Source: Elusimicrobiota bacterium
GTDB taxonomy: Bacteria > Elusimicrobiota > Elusimicrobia > UBA1565
Direction: 5' to 3'
Assembly (NCBI GenBank): GCA_002401485.1
Contig: NVTF01000008.1
Span: 1-42,619, forward strand
DNA length: 42,619 bases
The notes beneath the pieces were generated by a model. It was not told the DNA's origin. It saw nothing but the letters and a program-made list of their open reading frames with translations, and did not search any database. Shown one piece after another: positions 17,079-24,521 of this stretch (position 1 is the first letter of the stretch; every line of letters starts with the position of its first letter). A program made the translations under genes and the position numbers.

Positions 17079-17992
17079 AACGCGTCCTGTTCCTGTTAGC
17101 TGTTCTGGCTGCGCCGATCGGTGCTGCGGATTACGATGCCCCAACGACGGTTGATTCCGGGACTCGCCTTCTCACCTCTTCACTTAGGGAAGCATTGCGC
17201 CGGGTGGGATGGGAGTATTCGTTGGTTGAGTCGGGACGTCGACTCGTCGCGCTGACGGAGTCGGTTCCGATTGTGGAGCTGCGTCGGCGGCGCGGGCTGC
17301 CGATTCGGTGGGTTCGGGGGAAAAATCCGAAAATTGAAGTCGATCGTGAACGTGTCCGTCGTTTGCCGTTGTTGGAATTTGAAATGATGTTTTTTCGCGC
17401 GCGTTGGCTTGCTCTCGCGAATCTTCCCATTAATACGCTCGACGCCGAATACGCTGTGCGCCAGGAAATTTTGTCGTATGCGCTCGACAAAGCCGCGGTA
17501 AATCCGAAATTTGAGAAATTACTGCGCAAGGCGAGCGAACGGGAGCGCCGTGTGCTGCGGGAGCGCCGCGAAGGTTTGGAATTCGCGCGCGAACATGGCG
17601 AACGGGGTGCGGTGTTGTTTCCCGGGCGACGACCGAAAAAAGCGCTCAGTCGTCTCGCATTTGATCTCTATCTTTATTCTGAGGATCCCTATCTGCTCTA
17701 CGAGAGTTTGGCCTCGGATTTTCGAATTCCATCGGATGCTGTTGCGATGGATGCGATTGAGGATTTTCTCAAGATTCACGGATCAAGGCTTGGCGAAGTT
17801 GTCTTTAGAGCCGATGGTCGCGTGGCACTCATCGCGGGAAGTGCGTACAACGGAGACGTCGCGCGGGCGGCGATTTTTGTTGAAGACGGGACAACCCTCG
17901 CAGAGCTCCGGGAAAAGGTCGGCACCTACGGTACGGTCTCCGGTGAGGCGCTTTCAAAACGAGTGAACGAATGGCTGCGCGGTTTGCAGTAA
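17075..17992 (+). CDS. Secreted protein of unknown function
   Basis: 305 residues beginning at a TTG that overlaps the stop of the previous gene (TTGA). The signal peptide is clear (MKRVLFLLAVLAAPIGAA). The mature chain has a beta-rich N-part (VGWEYSLVESGRRLVALT), a helical middle (EFEMMFFRARWLALANLPINT) with a strongly charged Arg/Glu segment (KASERERRVLRERREG) that may form a coiled coil, and an alpha/beta C-part (GEVVFRADGRVALIAGSAYNG). I recognise no family. It is followed by an FKBP lipoprotein gene that overlaps it by 22 bp, suggesting a shared envelope role. Confidence 0.75.
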   Translation: MKRVLFLLAVLAAPIGAADYDAPTTVDSGTRLLTSSLREALRRVGWEYSLVESGRRLVALTESVPIVELRRRRGLPIRWVRGKNPKIEVDRERVRRLPLLEFEMMFFRARWLALANLPINTLDAEYAVRQEILSYALDKAAVNPKFEKLLRKASERERRVLRERREGLEFAREHGERGAVLFPGRRPKKALSRLAFDLYLYSEDPYLLYESLASDFRIPSDAVAMDAIEDFLKIHGSRLGEVVFRADGRVALIAGSAYNGDVARAAIFVEDGTTLAELREKVGTYGTVSGEALSKRVNEWLRGLQ

Positions 17993-18321
17993 TTCTCTCT
18001 CTAGCCGCGTTTTCGCTATTCGCGTGCCGCGCGCCGGATGGGATTCCTGCCCAATTGGGCCGGGTGGTGACCCTGCACTACACCCTCAAGTCGGGAGACG
18101 CATTCGCGGCCTCGACTGAAACGAAGGGAGCGGTTACCGTGCGCTTGGGCAACAATGACGGGCTCTTGGTTGGACTGCGTAAAGGATTGCTTGGCATGAA
18201 ACCGGGAGAAGAGCGCGCTTTTAATATCGCTCCGGAAGAGGGTTTTTCGGACGGCCCATGGAAAGGCATTCTGCTCCAGGCGCGGGTGAAAATTGAGGCC
18301 GTGCGCATCGAGGAAAAGTGA
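17971..18321 (+). CDS. FKBP-type peptidyl-prolyl isomerase lipoprotein
   Basis: A 116-residue envelope protein. The signal peptide ends in a lipobox (LAAFSLFAC, Cys at about residue 19). The rest is a minimal FKBP domain: VVTLHYTLKSGDAFAAS, LLVGLRKGLLGMKPGEER and FNIAPEEGFSDG. Such proteins assist folding of exported proteins. The domain is short and some active-site aromatic residues are not obvious, so activity is uncertain. The start overlaps the previous gene by 22 bp, and the stop overlaps the next start (GTGA). Confidence 0.82.
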   Translation: MAARFAVILSLAAFSLFACRAPDGIPAQLGRVVTLHYTLKSGDAFAASTETKGAVTVRLGNNDGLLVGLRKGLLGMKPGEERAFNIAPEEGFSDGPWKGILLQARVKIEAVRIEEK

Positions 18322-19091
18322 AAACAAAGGGATTTACATTTGTCGTTCTGGGGTCGGGTTGTTTTACGGCGTCCTCCACCGGACCCGTGCGCAATCCAGC
18401 CGGTTACGCGCTTTCCCGCGGCGACCAAACCCTTCTCTTTGATTTTGGTTTTGGGAATCTTCGCCAGCTCGCTCGGGCGCAAATGAGTCCCGATACCGTC
18501 AGTCATGCGTTTTTTAGCCATCGGCACCCCGACCATGTGGGGGATCTCGCCGCGTTGTTGTTTTATTATCGCTACGATGGAAAGCCCCGCAGGAATAAGC
18601 TGCAGATTTATGGACCGCGCGGCTTTAAGGCCTTTTTTCAACGGTTGACCAAGGCGCATCAACCGTGGCTGCGGCCTCGTGGATTTAAGATTGAAGTAAC
18701 GGAACTCGAAGAAAAGGCTGTTGTGCGCGGGGACGGCTGGCGCGTGGTCTGCCGTGAAGTGCCGCATTCAACGGAGGCGTTGGCTTTCCGGTACGAGTCG
18801 AAATTCGGCAGTGTTTGCTACACCGGAGACACGACGTATGACCCCGGGATCGCTAGCTTCGCCCAAGAAACGGATCTTTTTGTGGTTGAGTGCACCGTTG
18901 CCGATGGGTCTCGGACGGACGGGCATCTTCGCGTCTCGGAAGCCTTGGAGTTGGCGCGCCTTTCCAAGGCGAAAAAAACCTTGTTGACGCATCTTTCCGA
19001 AGAGTCTGAAAAAGGCCTGGCGCGGCGGATTGCGAAACTTCCACGGGTGTATAAAGCCAAGGACCTCCTAAAAATAAATATCGGTTATTAG
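18318..19091 (+). CDS. Metallo-beta-lactamase fold hydrolase, RNase Z-like
   Basis: 257 residues with a GTG start overlapping the preceding stop. MBL motifs: SHRHPDHVGDL (H68, H70, D72, H73), VPHSTEALAFR, YTGDTTYD and a final His in TDGHLRVSEA. The HST after the central strand and the overall length resemble the RNase Z/arylsulfatase-type group. RNase Z processes tRNA 3' ends; the tRNA-Leu here lacks an encoded CCA, which would require such an activity. Whether this particular protein does that is inference, since the RNase Z exosite arm cannot be recognised by eye. Confidence 0.8.
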   Translation: MKTKGFTFVVLGSGCFTASSTGPVRNPAGYALSRGDQTLLFDFGFGNLRQLARAQMSPDTVSHAFFSHRHPDHVGDLAALLFYYRYDGKPRRNKLQIYGPRGFKAFFQRLTKAHQPWLRPRGFKIEVTELEEKAVVRGDGWRVVCREVPHSTEALAFRYESKFGSVCYTGDTTYDPGIASFAQETDLFVVECTVADGSRTDGHLRVSEALELARLSKAKKTLLTHLSEESEKGLARRIAKLPRVYKAKDLLKINIGY

Positions 19092-19130
19092 CATAATGAG
19101 TATGCTCATGGTGGGCCGCTTGGCCGCGGC
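19090..19130 (+). terminator. Possible bidirectional terminator between convergent genes
   Basis: Two short stem-loops: AGCATA-(5)-AGTATGCT type (19090-19106) and GCCGC-(6)-GCGGC (19115-19130). On the plus strand a T-rich stretch follows about 15 nt later. They lie between the convergent MBL-fold gene and folA. Weak evidence. Confidence 0.3.
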
Positions 19131-19136
19131 ACGTGT

Positions 19137-19619
19137 TTAAGTTTTTCGCTGAAGGGTAAGGAAAACGAAAGGCGGCGGGCCGCTGTGCTCTTCACGTTCG
19201 ACCTCGTCAAATTGCGACGCGTCAAATTCCGGGAAGAAGGCGTCGCCTTCGAATTCTCCAGACACTCGGGTGAGGTAAATCCGGTCCGCGCGGGACATGG
19301 CGTCGCGGTAGACTCTCTCGCCGCCGATGATGAAGAGTTCGGTTTCATTGGCAACCGACGCCATGCCGATGGCTTCCGCGAGAGAACCCGCCCGGTCCGC
19401 ATCCTCCGCCTTCCAGTCGGGGTTGGTCGTCAAAATCACATTGCGCCGCCGCGGCAGGGCCCGGCCAATAGACTCGTAGGTCCGCCGCCCCATCACGATG
19501 GTATGGCCGACGGTGAGGGACTTAAACCGTTTTAGATCTTCGTGAAGCCCCCACGGCAGCGCATTGTCCTTGCCGATCACGCTGTTGTCTGAAACGGCGG
19601 CGATTAGAGAAATGATCAT
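19137..19619 (-). CDS. folA: Dihydrofolate reductase
   Basis: 160 residues, the usual size. It reduces dihydrofolate to tetrahydrofolate with NADPH, regenerating the cofactor consumed by thymidylate synthase. Signatures: [28 protein letters not shown] (N-terminal region with the acidic active-site residue position), [14 protein letters not shown], and [13 protein letters not shown]. The ATG overlaps the thyA stop (ATGA), giving a thyA-folA operon in the classic order. Secure. Confidence 0.96.
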   Translation of the reverse strand: MIISLIAAVSDNSVIGKDNALPWGLHEDLKRFKSLTVGHTIVMGRRTYESIGRALPRRRNVILTTNPDWKAEDADRAGSLAEAIGMASVANETELFIIGGERVYRDAMSRADRIYLTRVSGEFEGDAFFPEFDASQFDEVEREEHSGPPPFVFLTLQRKT

Positions 19620-20410
19620 ACCGCGATGGGGGCTTTAATGCCGGGGTGCGGGTCGTAGTTCTCGATCTGAATGTGTTCGTAGCGAAAATCGAGAATATGC
19701 TTTACGTCTTCATTAAGGACGAGTTTGGGAAGGGAGCGGGGTGTGCGCTCCAGCTGCAGCCGCGTTTGGTCGAGATGGTTGTTGTAGAGATGAGCGTCCC
19801 CGAGTGTGTGCACAAAATCGCCGGGTTCCAGTCCTGTTTCACGCGCCATCATGGCGGTGAGCAGGGCGTAGCTCGCGATATTAAACGGAACCCCTAAGAA
19901 AATATCCGCCGAACGCTGATAGAGTTGGCAGGAGAGTTTGCCGGCGGCGACGTAGAACTGGAAAAACGCGTGGCACGGGGGCAGCGCCATCTTCTCTAAT
20001 TCCCCGACATTCCATGCCGAGACGATGTGTCTTCGGGAGTCGGGATTTTTCTTGATGCTTTCAATAACACCGCTGAGTTGGTCGATTGTTTTGCCATCGG
20101 GCGTGGGCCACGATCGCCACTGTTTCCCGTAAACAGGGCCGAGGTTGCCGTCTTCGTCGGCCCATTCATCCCAGATCGTTACCTTATTTTCACGGAGGTA
20201 TCCGATATTGGTATCTCCCTTTAAGAACCAGAGCAATTCGTGAATGATGGAGCGGAGATGGACCTTCTTGGTCGTCACCAGGGGAAACCCCTTAGAAAGG
20301 TCGAAGCGCATTTGATGACCGAAAACGCTCCGGGTGCCTGTGCCGGTCCGGTCGTTTTTTTCTACGCCCTCCTCGAGGACGCGACGCATGAGGTCAAGAT
20401 ATTGGCGCAT
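19616..20410 (-). CDS. thyA: Thymidylate synthase
   Basis: 264 residues, the same length as the well-known short-form enzymes. It converts dUMP to dTMP using methylene-tetrahydrofolate. Visible: [18 protein letters not shown], the catalytic [13 protein letters not shown] (Cys nucleophile), [20 protein letters not shown], and [11 protein letters not shown]. Its start lies 17 bp inside the end of the upstream unknown gene, yet a TAGAAT hexamer 8 nt before the ATG suggests an additional promoter. Followed by folA. Confidence 0.97.
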   Translation of the reverse strand: MRQYLDLMRRVLEEGVEKNDRTGTGTRSVFGHQMRFDLSKGFPLVTTKKVHLRSIIHELLWFLKGDTNIGYLRENKVTIWDEWADEDGNLGPVYGKQWRSWPTPDGKTIDQLSGVIESIKKNPDSRRHIVSAWNVGELEKMALPPCHAFFQFYVAAGKLSCQLYQRSADIFLGVPFNIASYALLTAMMARETGLEPGDFVHTLGDAHLYNNHLDQTRLQLERTPRSLPKLVLNEDVKHILDFRYEHIQIENYDPHPGIKAPIAV

Positions 20411-20867
20411 CTTGCATCATTCTATCAGAATCGGGGCTTGGGGCGGCCTCGACGATTTTCTGCAGCATGTCTCCGGCGCCCATGAATTCTTGGTTAATTG
20501 CATTCCGGATGGAAGCCATTTTATCCGAGGTAAGAAACCGCTTCATATCGGCTATGCCGTGCAGGGAGAGGGTCGTCAGTTCCGAAGGGTCTTGCTGGAT
20601 TGTATTTGCGATCCTTATCATCGCGTGTACGATCTTCAGTGAGGGGGAGACCAGATCGTATTCTTTGAGCAGCAACGCCGTCAGTGTGCCTTTGCAAGCG
20701 GCAACGACGATTTGCCGGTGTCCGGAGGAGAGTTTGGAGACATCCTTGAGCGCGACAACGACGGTCTTTTCCAAGATATCAACAGCGGCGTCGACAGGGT
20801 CCGTTAACTCCGTCAGGCGCGCCGAAACCATTTCCTTGGTGAGTTGATTGACGTTTATCCATTCCAT
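20394..20867 (-). CDS. Unknown helical protein, paralogue of the gene at 33231, upstream of thyA
   Basis: A 157-residue, apparently all-helical cytoplasmic protein with no signal peptide. I recognise no named family. Its C-terminal two thirds align by eye with the protein encoded at 33231-33677: [18 protein letters not shown] versus HVDPAELLTWSLEGVARL, and [16 protein letters not shown] versus IDAKFMGTAEIFRDLC, with similar spacing. Both copies lie next to thymidylate genes (thyA here, tmk there). The ATG at 20867 has GAGAGG upstream at good spacing. The gene overlaps thyA by 17 bp, so the two are co-transcribed at least in part. Function unknown. Confidence 0.8.
   Translation of the reverse strand: MEWINVNQLTKEMVSARLTELTDPVDAAVDILEKTVVVALKDVSKLSSGHRQIVVAACKGTLTALLLKEYDLVSPSLKIVHAMIRIANTIQQDPSELTTLSLHGIADMKRFLTSDKMASIRNAINQEFMGAGDMLQKIVEAAPSPDSDRMMQDAPIS
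20419..20424 (-). promoter_or_regulatory. Candidate -10 of thyA
   Basis: TAGAAT on the minus strand, 8 nt before the thyA ATG and inside the end of the preceding coding region. It would produce a leaderless thyA-folA transcript. Confidence 0.4.
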
Positions 20868-20998
20868 GGTGGACCTCTCTTGGCGGAGTGCCGTTGGGGA
20901 ACTCCCGCAGTGTTAGAGTATCCGTGATCTTTGGGGAAATCTACATGACTTATGTTGGTGACGGGGGTCACGGGTGCAGTGTCATCGAATAAAAAGAA
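20868..20998. other. Intergenic gap upstream of the thyA cluster
   Basis: 131 bp holding the ribosome binding site of the 20867 gene and a small GTGAC-(4)-GTCAC dyad near 20945-20960. I cannot assign a promoter with confidence. Confidence 0.3.
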
Positions 20999-21928
20999 TT
21001 AGCGAAGGGTTCTTGCTAGACGAAAACCGATGGTTTCTCGGCCCTTGTTTGCAAAATCCCGCACAGACGAACGAACGAGGCTTGAATCGTCGTCAAAAGA
21101 ACCACCCCGAATGACATGGATATCGATTTTCGAATCGTCCCAAGCGCTTCCATCAAATGGCGCATCTTCGTACGTATCGTGGTAGGTATCCTGGACCCAC
21201 TCGGCAACGTTTCCGTACATATCATACAGCCCGAAATAATCGCTGCTTTTGGTTGAGACGGGGTGTGTCCCTTTAGAGTTTCCCGCGTGCCAGGCAAATT
21301 GACCGAGAAGATTATTCTCATTTTTTCCGAACCAATAGAGTTGGGAGGTAACAACGCCCCCCCACGAGGCATATTCCCATTCCGCTTCACTGAGGAGGCG
21401 GTAGGTATAGGTGTTCTGGAATTCGTTGATGCGGGAGATAAATTCTTGAGCGTCCCCCCAAGAAACATTTTCGACGGGATGATGCTGGCAGCCGAAAAGA
21501 GGGTGGAATTCTTCCTCACGGCAATCGGCCTTCGTTTGGAATTTCGAAGGATTTTTATCCATCACCCTGGTGTACTGCCCTTGGGTGACTTCCGTCCATT
21601 GGACCTCAAAGGCATCTACCAGCCATACGGGGTGTTGGGGAGCCTCATCTTCACAGTGGCAATCCGGCTCTTGAAGTCTTCCCATGTCGAACGCCACTCC
21701 GGCGGCAATCGAATGAAACCTTGCGGCATACCCAACCTTGGATTCAGAGAAGACTTCTTCTAATACGGACGGATTCGGTTTTTTTCCTATTTGATGCCCC
21801 AGCGTCTGAGCAGAATTAATAAAACCCTTGGCCGAAGCCGGTTTAAAACTGTTGCTTCGTGCATGAGTGGACTGTCCCCAAAAAAGTAGAAGTCCAAAAA
21901 TAAATGGACTCATTTTTCCAAATTTCAT
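20999..21928 (-). CDS. Secreted formylglycine-generating-enzyme-like (SUMF1/FGE-sulfatase domain) protein
   Basis: 309 residues with a signal peptide (MKFGKMSPFIFGLLLFWGQSTHA). From about residue 75 on it is an FGE-sulfatase (PF03781) domain: FDMGRLQEPDCHCEDEAPQH, EVQWTEVTQGQYTRVM, PVENVSWGDAQEFI, YRLLSEAEWEYA, YDMYGNVAEWVQDTY, VIRGGSFDDD and a GFRLAR end. Most such proteins are not true FGEs but share the C-type-lectin-like fold; the catalytic Cys pair near the C-terminus of true FGE is not apparent. By eye the base composition is more AT-rich than in its neighbours, which may indicate transfer. It lies upstream of the thyA cluster but is probably unrelated to it. Confidence 0.85.
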   Translation of the reverse strand: MKFGKMSPFIFGLLLFWGQSTHARSNSFKPASAKGFINSAQTLGHQIGKKPNPSVLEEVFSESKVGYAARFHSIAAGVAFDMGRLQEPDCHCEDEAPQHPVWLVDAFEVQWTEVTQGQYTRVMDKNPSKFQTKADCREEEFHPLFGCQHHPVENVSWGDAQEFISRINEFQNTYTYRLLSEAEWEYASWGGVVTSQLYWFGKNENNLLGQFAWHAGNSKGTHPVSTKSSDYFGLYDMYGNVAEWVQDTYHDTYEDAPFDGSAWDDSKIDIHVIRGGSFDDDSSLVRSSVRDFANKGRETIGFRLARTLR

Positions 21929-22028
21929 CTAGAGTAATTATTATTGCGTGGCCGGAAAAAAGCAATGAATTTTGGGCTCAAATTAAATTGAACGCTGGCG
22001 CAGGGGACCATTAGGCCCACGCGTCCGC

Positions 22029-22057
22029 TTGAACCCATGCACAGCCCCAGCTATACT
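22029..22057 (+). promoter_or_regulatory. Promoter with -35 TTGAAC and -10 TATACT
   Basis: TTGAAC (22029-22034), a 17-nt spacer and TATACT (22052-22057), 6 nt before the ATG at 22064. This is one of the two best-formed promoters in the window; the transcript would begin at about the start codon. Confidence 0.65.
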
Positions 22058-22063
22058 GAAGGC

Positions 22064-22542
22064 ATGAGGTTCCTTCTCGCCCTTCTACTGCCGACTCTCG
22101 CCGTCGGCGTGCATGCCCTGGAAGGCTTCGATGAAGAGGAGCACACTCGGGATAAGTATGTGTCTTCAGCCCCGGAAGAACTTCCACCGCAAAATCTAAT
22201 CTTCGACCGTCGCGGAAATCCAACCTTATCCCTTAAGGATGACAAGAAGGACAGTGCGGCGAGAAAGAAGAAGAAAAAAAGGGAAAGCGGAAAAAACTGA
22301 CCAGGAAGCCGGGAAAGCGGCGTCCGAAAAGCTGGAATAAGAGCAAGAAACGACGGCGTGTAAAAAAATCAGCTTCAAAACCTCCTCCGAGGGATGAGCC
22401 CGAAGCCGACGAGCCGCTCGACGCCGAAGACGATCCCGGCGGGTTTGACTACGGCGATGTCAGCGTTGATGATGAGAAGAAGGTCGCGATTCCCGGGGGC
22501 AGCGGTTCGACCTTTCGCCCCTCTCCACCCCAAGGCCAATAG
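22064..22542 (+). CDS. Secreted Lys-rich protein read across a -1 frameshift (zero frame 22064-22300)
   Basis: The zero frame encodes 78 residues: a signal peptide (MRFLLALLLPTLAVGVHA), an acidic mature part (LEGFDEEEH) and a Lys-rich end stopping at TGA 22298-22300. Directly before that stop is A AAA AAC (22291-22297), a classical -1 slippery heptamer; an AGGGA sequence lies 6 nt further upstream and a run of seven A at 22274-22280. In the -1 frame the sequence continues without a stop to TAG at 22540-22542: a basic stretch (RRPKSWNKSKKRRRVKK), then an acidic one (EPEADEPLDAEDD). That frame opens after a TGA at 22240 and has no ATG, GTG or TTG before the slip site, so it is not an independent gene. 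Either programmed -1 frameshifting (product about 159 residues) or a simple indel. Function unknown. Confidence 0.6.
22291..22297 (+). promoter_or_regulatory. Candidate -1 frameshift heptamer A AAA AAC
   Basis: In the zero frame it reads GGA AAA AAC TGA. It has the X XXY YYZ form and abuts the stop codon. An SD-like AGGGA lies upstream and a weak GCCG-(6)-CGGC stem follows about 10 nt downstream. Confidence 0.45.
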
Positions 22543-22551
22543 CAGGCTCCT

Positions 22552-22734
22552 GTGAGACCGCGTCTGATAATCCGGTGGACTCTTTTTTTTGCAGCCCTGA
22601 CCTGTTTTGTCTACTTTGTATTTTTCAACAGTGATTCGATGACCGCGCTCGGCGGTTTTTTTGTTATGGGCGGCTTGTGGTGTTGGCGCGAACGGACGAA
22701 GATGCGGGAGTTGGACTCTCCGCGTCCCCGATAG
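22552..22734 (+). CDS. Small two-helix membrane protein
   Basis: 60 residues starting at GTG 22552, 9 bp after the stop of the frameshifted gene. Two hydrophobic segments (RWTLFFAALTCFVYFVFF and ALGGFFVMGGLWCW) are followed by a charged tail. No family recognised. The 3' end overlaps the end of the convergent histidine kinase gene by 71 bp. The coding call rests on the membrane-helix pattern and on its position behind the previous gene, so it is tentative. Confidence 0.5.
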   Translation: MRPRLIIRWTLFFAALTCFVYFVFFNSDSMTALGGFFVMGGLWCWRERTKMRELDSPRPR

Positions 22735-23434
22735 CCTGGGGCAAGGTGAACCGGAAGGCGGCCCCCATGCCGGGCGTGCTTTCCGCCCACATCATGCCGC
22801 CGAGCATTTCAATGAATGAGCGCGCGAGCGGAAGACCGAGGCCGGTGCCGTCGTTGCGTTCTTCTCCCTTTTTGCCCTGCACGAAATAACGAAACACGCT
22901 TTGCACCTCGTCCTGTGAGAGCCCCGGCCCGGTGTCGGTCACGGAAAAAACAACCATGCCGGACTGATCGCGAATGCCGCGATCAACCGAGATCGTGATA
23001 TTGCCGCCCTCGGGTGTAAATTTTAGTGCGTTTGAGATGAGATTCGTGAGAGCCTGCAGGGTCCGTTTTGCGTCGGTTTGAACAAGAGGAAGTTGTTTGC
23101 CGGCTTTGACGGTCAGCCCGATTTTGCGGCGCAGCGCCCACGGCTGCAGGGAAAGCGCGGTTTCCCGAACGATTTCCAGAGGGTCGATCGCGGTGGCTTT
23201 CATCTTCATGCGTCCCGCTTGGATTTTTGAATCATCCATCACATCATCGATGAGGAGATTGAGGCGTTCTGCGTTGCGTAGAGCGGCATCCAGAAGCATC
23301 GCTTGGTTTTGCGTGTTTCCTTGGGCCGCTTCTTCCTTCATTAATTGAAGGGAGCAAAGAATGGAGGTCAGTGGAGACCGAAGCTCGTGCGTGAGGAAGG
23401 CGGCGGTCTTGGAATTGTTCTCTGGCTGCTTCAT
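22664..23434 (-). CDS. Cytoplasmic sensor histidine kinase without sensor domain
   Basis: 256 residues that begin almost directly with the HisKA dimerisation/phosphoacceptor helix (FLTHELRSPLTSIL, phospho-His H16) and continue with the HATPase domain: NLISNALKFTPEGG (N box), VTDTGPGLS (G1), and GTGLGLPLARS (G2). There is no N-terminal input domain and no membrane segment, and no response regulator gene lies nearby, so it is an orphan that must receive its signal from a partner protein. A TATACT hexamer lies 6 nt before the ATG. Confidence 0.9.
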   Translation of the reverse strand: MKQPENNSKTAAFLTHELRSPLTSILCSLQLMKEEAAQGNTQNQAMLLDAALRNAERLNLLIDDVMDDSKIQAGRMKMKATAIDPLEIVRETALSLQPWALRRKIGLTVKAGKQLPLVQTDAKRTLQALTNLISNALKFTPEGGNITISVDRGIRDQSGMVVFSVTDTGPGLSQDEVQSVFRYFVQGKKGEERNDGTGLGLPLARSFIEMLGGMMWAESTPGMGAAFRFTLPQAIGDAESPTPASSSVRANTTSRP

Positions 23435-23529
23435 ATATTCAGTATAGGTGAAGAACCGGCCTCAACCACGAAGGAATTTCGAAGAAATTCAAGTTAGTGG
23501 ATTCAGAGGGCATTTCCTATACTTTTTAG
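23435..23529. promoter_or_regulatory. Divergent leaderless promoter region
   Basis: Contains TATACT on the minus strand (23441-23446), 6 nt before the kinase ATG, and TATACT on the plus strand (23518-23523), 6 nt before the GTG of the GTPase gene. The two are mirror images in layout. No clear -35 at 17 bp for either. Confidence 0.5.
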
Positions 23530-24486
23530 GTGAAAATACCCGTCACTATTCTCTCTGGATTCCTGGGAAGCGGGAAAACCTCGCTGCTCAACCGGATCCT
23601 GGCTGCCCATCCCAACGGCCGGATTGCGGTGCTCGAAAACGAGTTCGGGGAAATCGCGGTGGACACCGAACTAATCTCGGCGATCCGTGAGGACATCATC
23701 GAGTTGACCAATGGCTGTGTCTGCTGCACGGTCCGGGGTGATCTCTCCGGTGCGTTTGAAACGCTGGGGGAGCGTATCGAGGGAGGGGACCATTTTGACC
23801 GTGTGCTTATCGAAACGACCGGTCTCGCCGACCCCGGCCCGGTGGCCCAGGTATTTCTTATTGAAGGGGCCGCCAAAGAGCGTTTTCGTTTGGACGCCGT
23901 CGTTACCGTCGTGGACGCGCGTCAGATGCTGGATGGAATAAACGATCGCGGCGAATCCAAGGCGCAGATCGCGTTGGCGGATGTGTTGGTGGTTAATAAA
24001 ACCGATTTGGCTTCCACCAAGGAGGTGGAGGGCCTCGAGCGCTGGTTGGAGACGATGAACCCCGGTGCCAAACGTTTGCGTGCGCTGCATGCAGATGTAC
24101 CGATGAAGGAAATTATCGATATTGAAGCGTTTGACATGACGCGCGCGGCCGAAGCCTCTGGCGAGGTGGAAGCGGGTTTTGAGCACGACGACGCCATCGG
24201 TTCTGTTGGGTTGCGCCTCTCGGGTGACTTGGATCGTGATCGATTTACATCTTGGATCGCGGGGGTGTTGTCCCGTTCGGGGCCGCGGCTGCTTCGGGTA
24301 AAGGGAATTCTCGCGTTTGCTGGCGATGATAAACGCTGCATTTTTGACGCGGTTCAAATGCTCAACGATTTGCGCGAGGGACGAGAGTGGAAAAACGACC
24401 CGCGTGAGAGTAAGATCGTTTTTATTGGTCACGATTTGGACCGCGAGGACTTAAAGAGCGGTTTTGAGGAGTGCGTGCTTTTATAG
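23530..24486 (+). CDS. COG0523/CobW-family G3E GTPase
   Basis: 318 residues with a GTG start. Walker A is GFLGSGKT (residues 10-17), the metal-binding CxCC motif is CVCC (C63, C65, C66), followed by LIETTGLADPGPVAQVF and VVNKTDLAS (guanine specificity NKTD); the C-terminal third is the CobW_C region ending in a GHDLD motif. The family delivers metal ions (zinc, cobalt or others) to client proteins. The metal and client cannot be told here; no zinc-uptake regulator site or metal-related neighbour is evident. The nearby class II RNR and cobalamin use make cobalt thinkable but unproven. Confidence 0.9.
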   Translation: MKIPVTILSGFLGSGKTSLLNRILAAHPNGRIAVLENEFGEIAVDTELISAIREDIIELTNGCVCCTVRGDLSGAFETLGERIEGGDHFDRVLIETTGLADPGPVAQVFLIEGAAKERFRLDAVVTVVDARQMLDGINDRGESKAQIALADVLVVNKTDLASTKEVEGLERWLETMNPGAKRLRALHADVPMKEIIDIEAFDMTRAAEASGEVEAGFEHDDAIGSVGLRLSGDLDRDRFTSWIAGVLSRSGPRLLRVKGILAFAGDDKRCIFDAVQMLNDLREGREWKNDPRESKIVFIGHDLDREDLKSGFEECVLL

Positions 24487-24521
24487 AATAACCGTCAGAT
24501 TTTGTTCCCGAGGGGTTTGCG

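Noticed and set aside
22300-22542. Independent second gene after the TGA at 22298
   Set aside because: The frame has no ATG, GTG or TTG near its beginning and continues the Lys-rich composition of the preceding frame, so a frameshift or indel is the better explanation.
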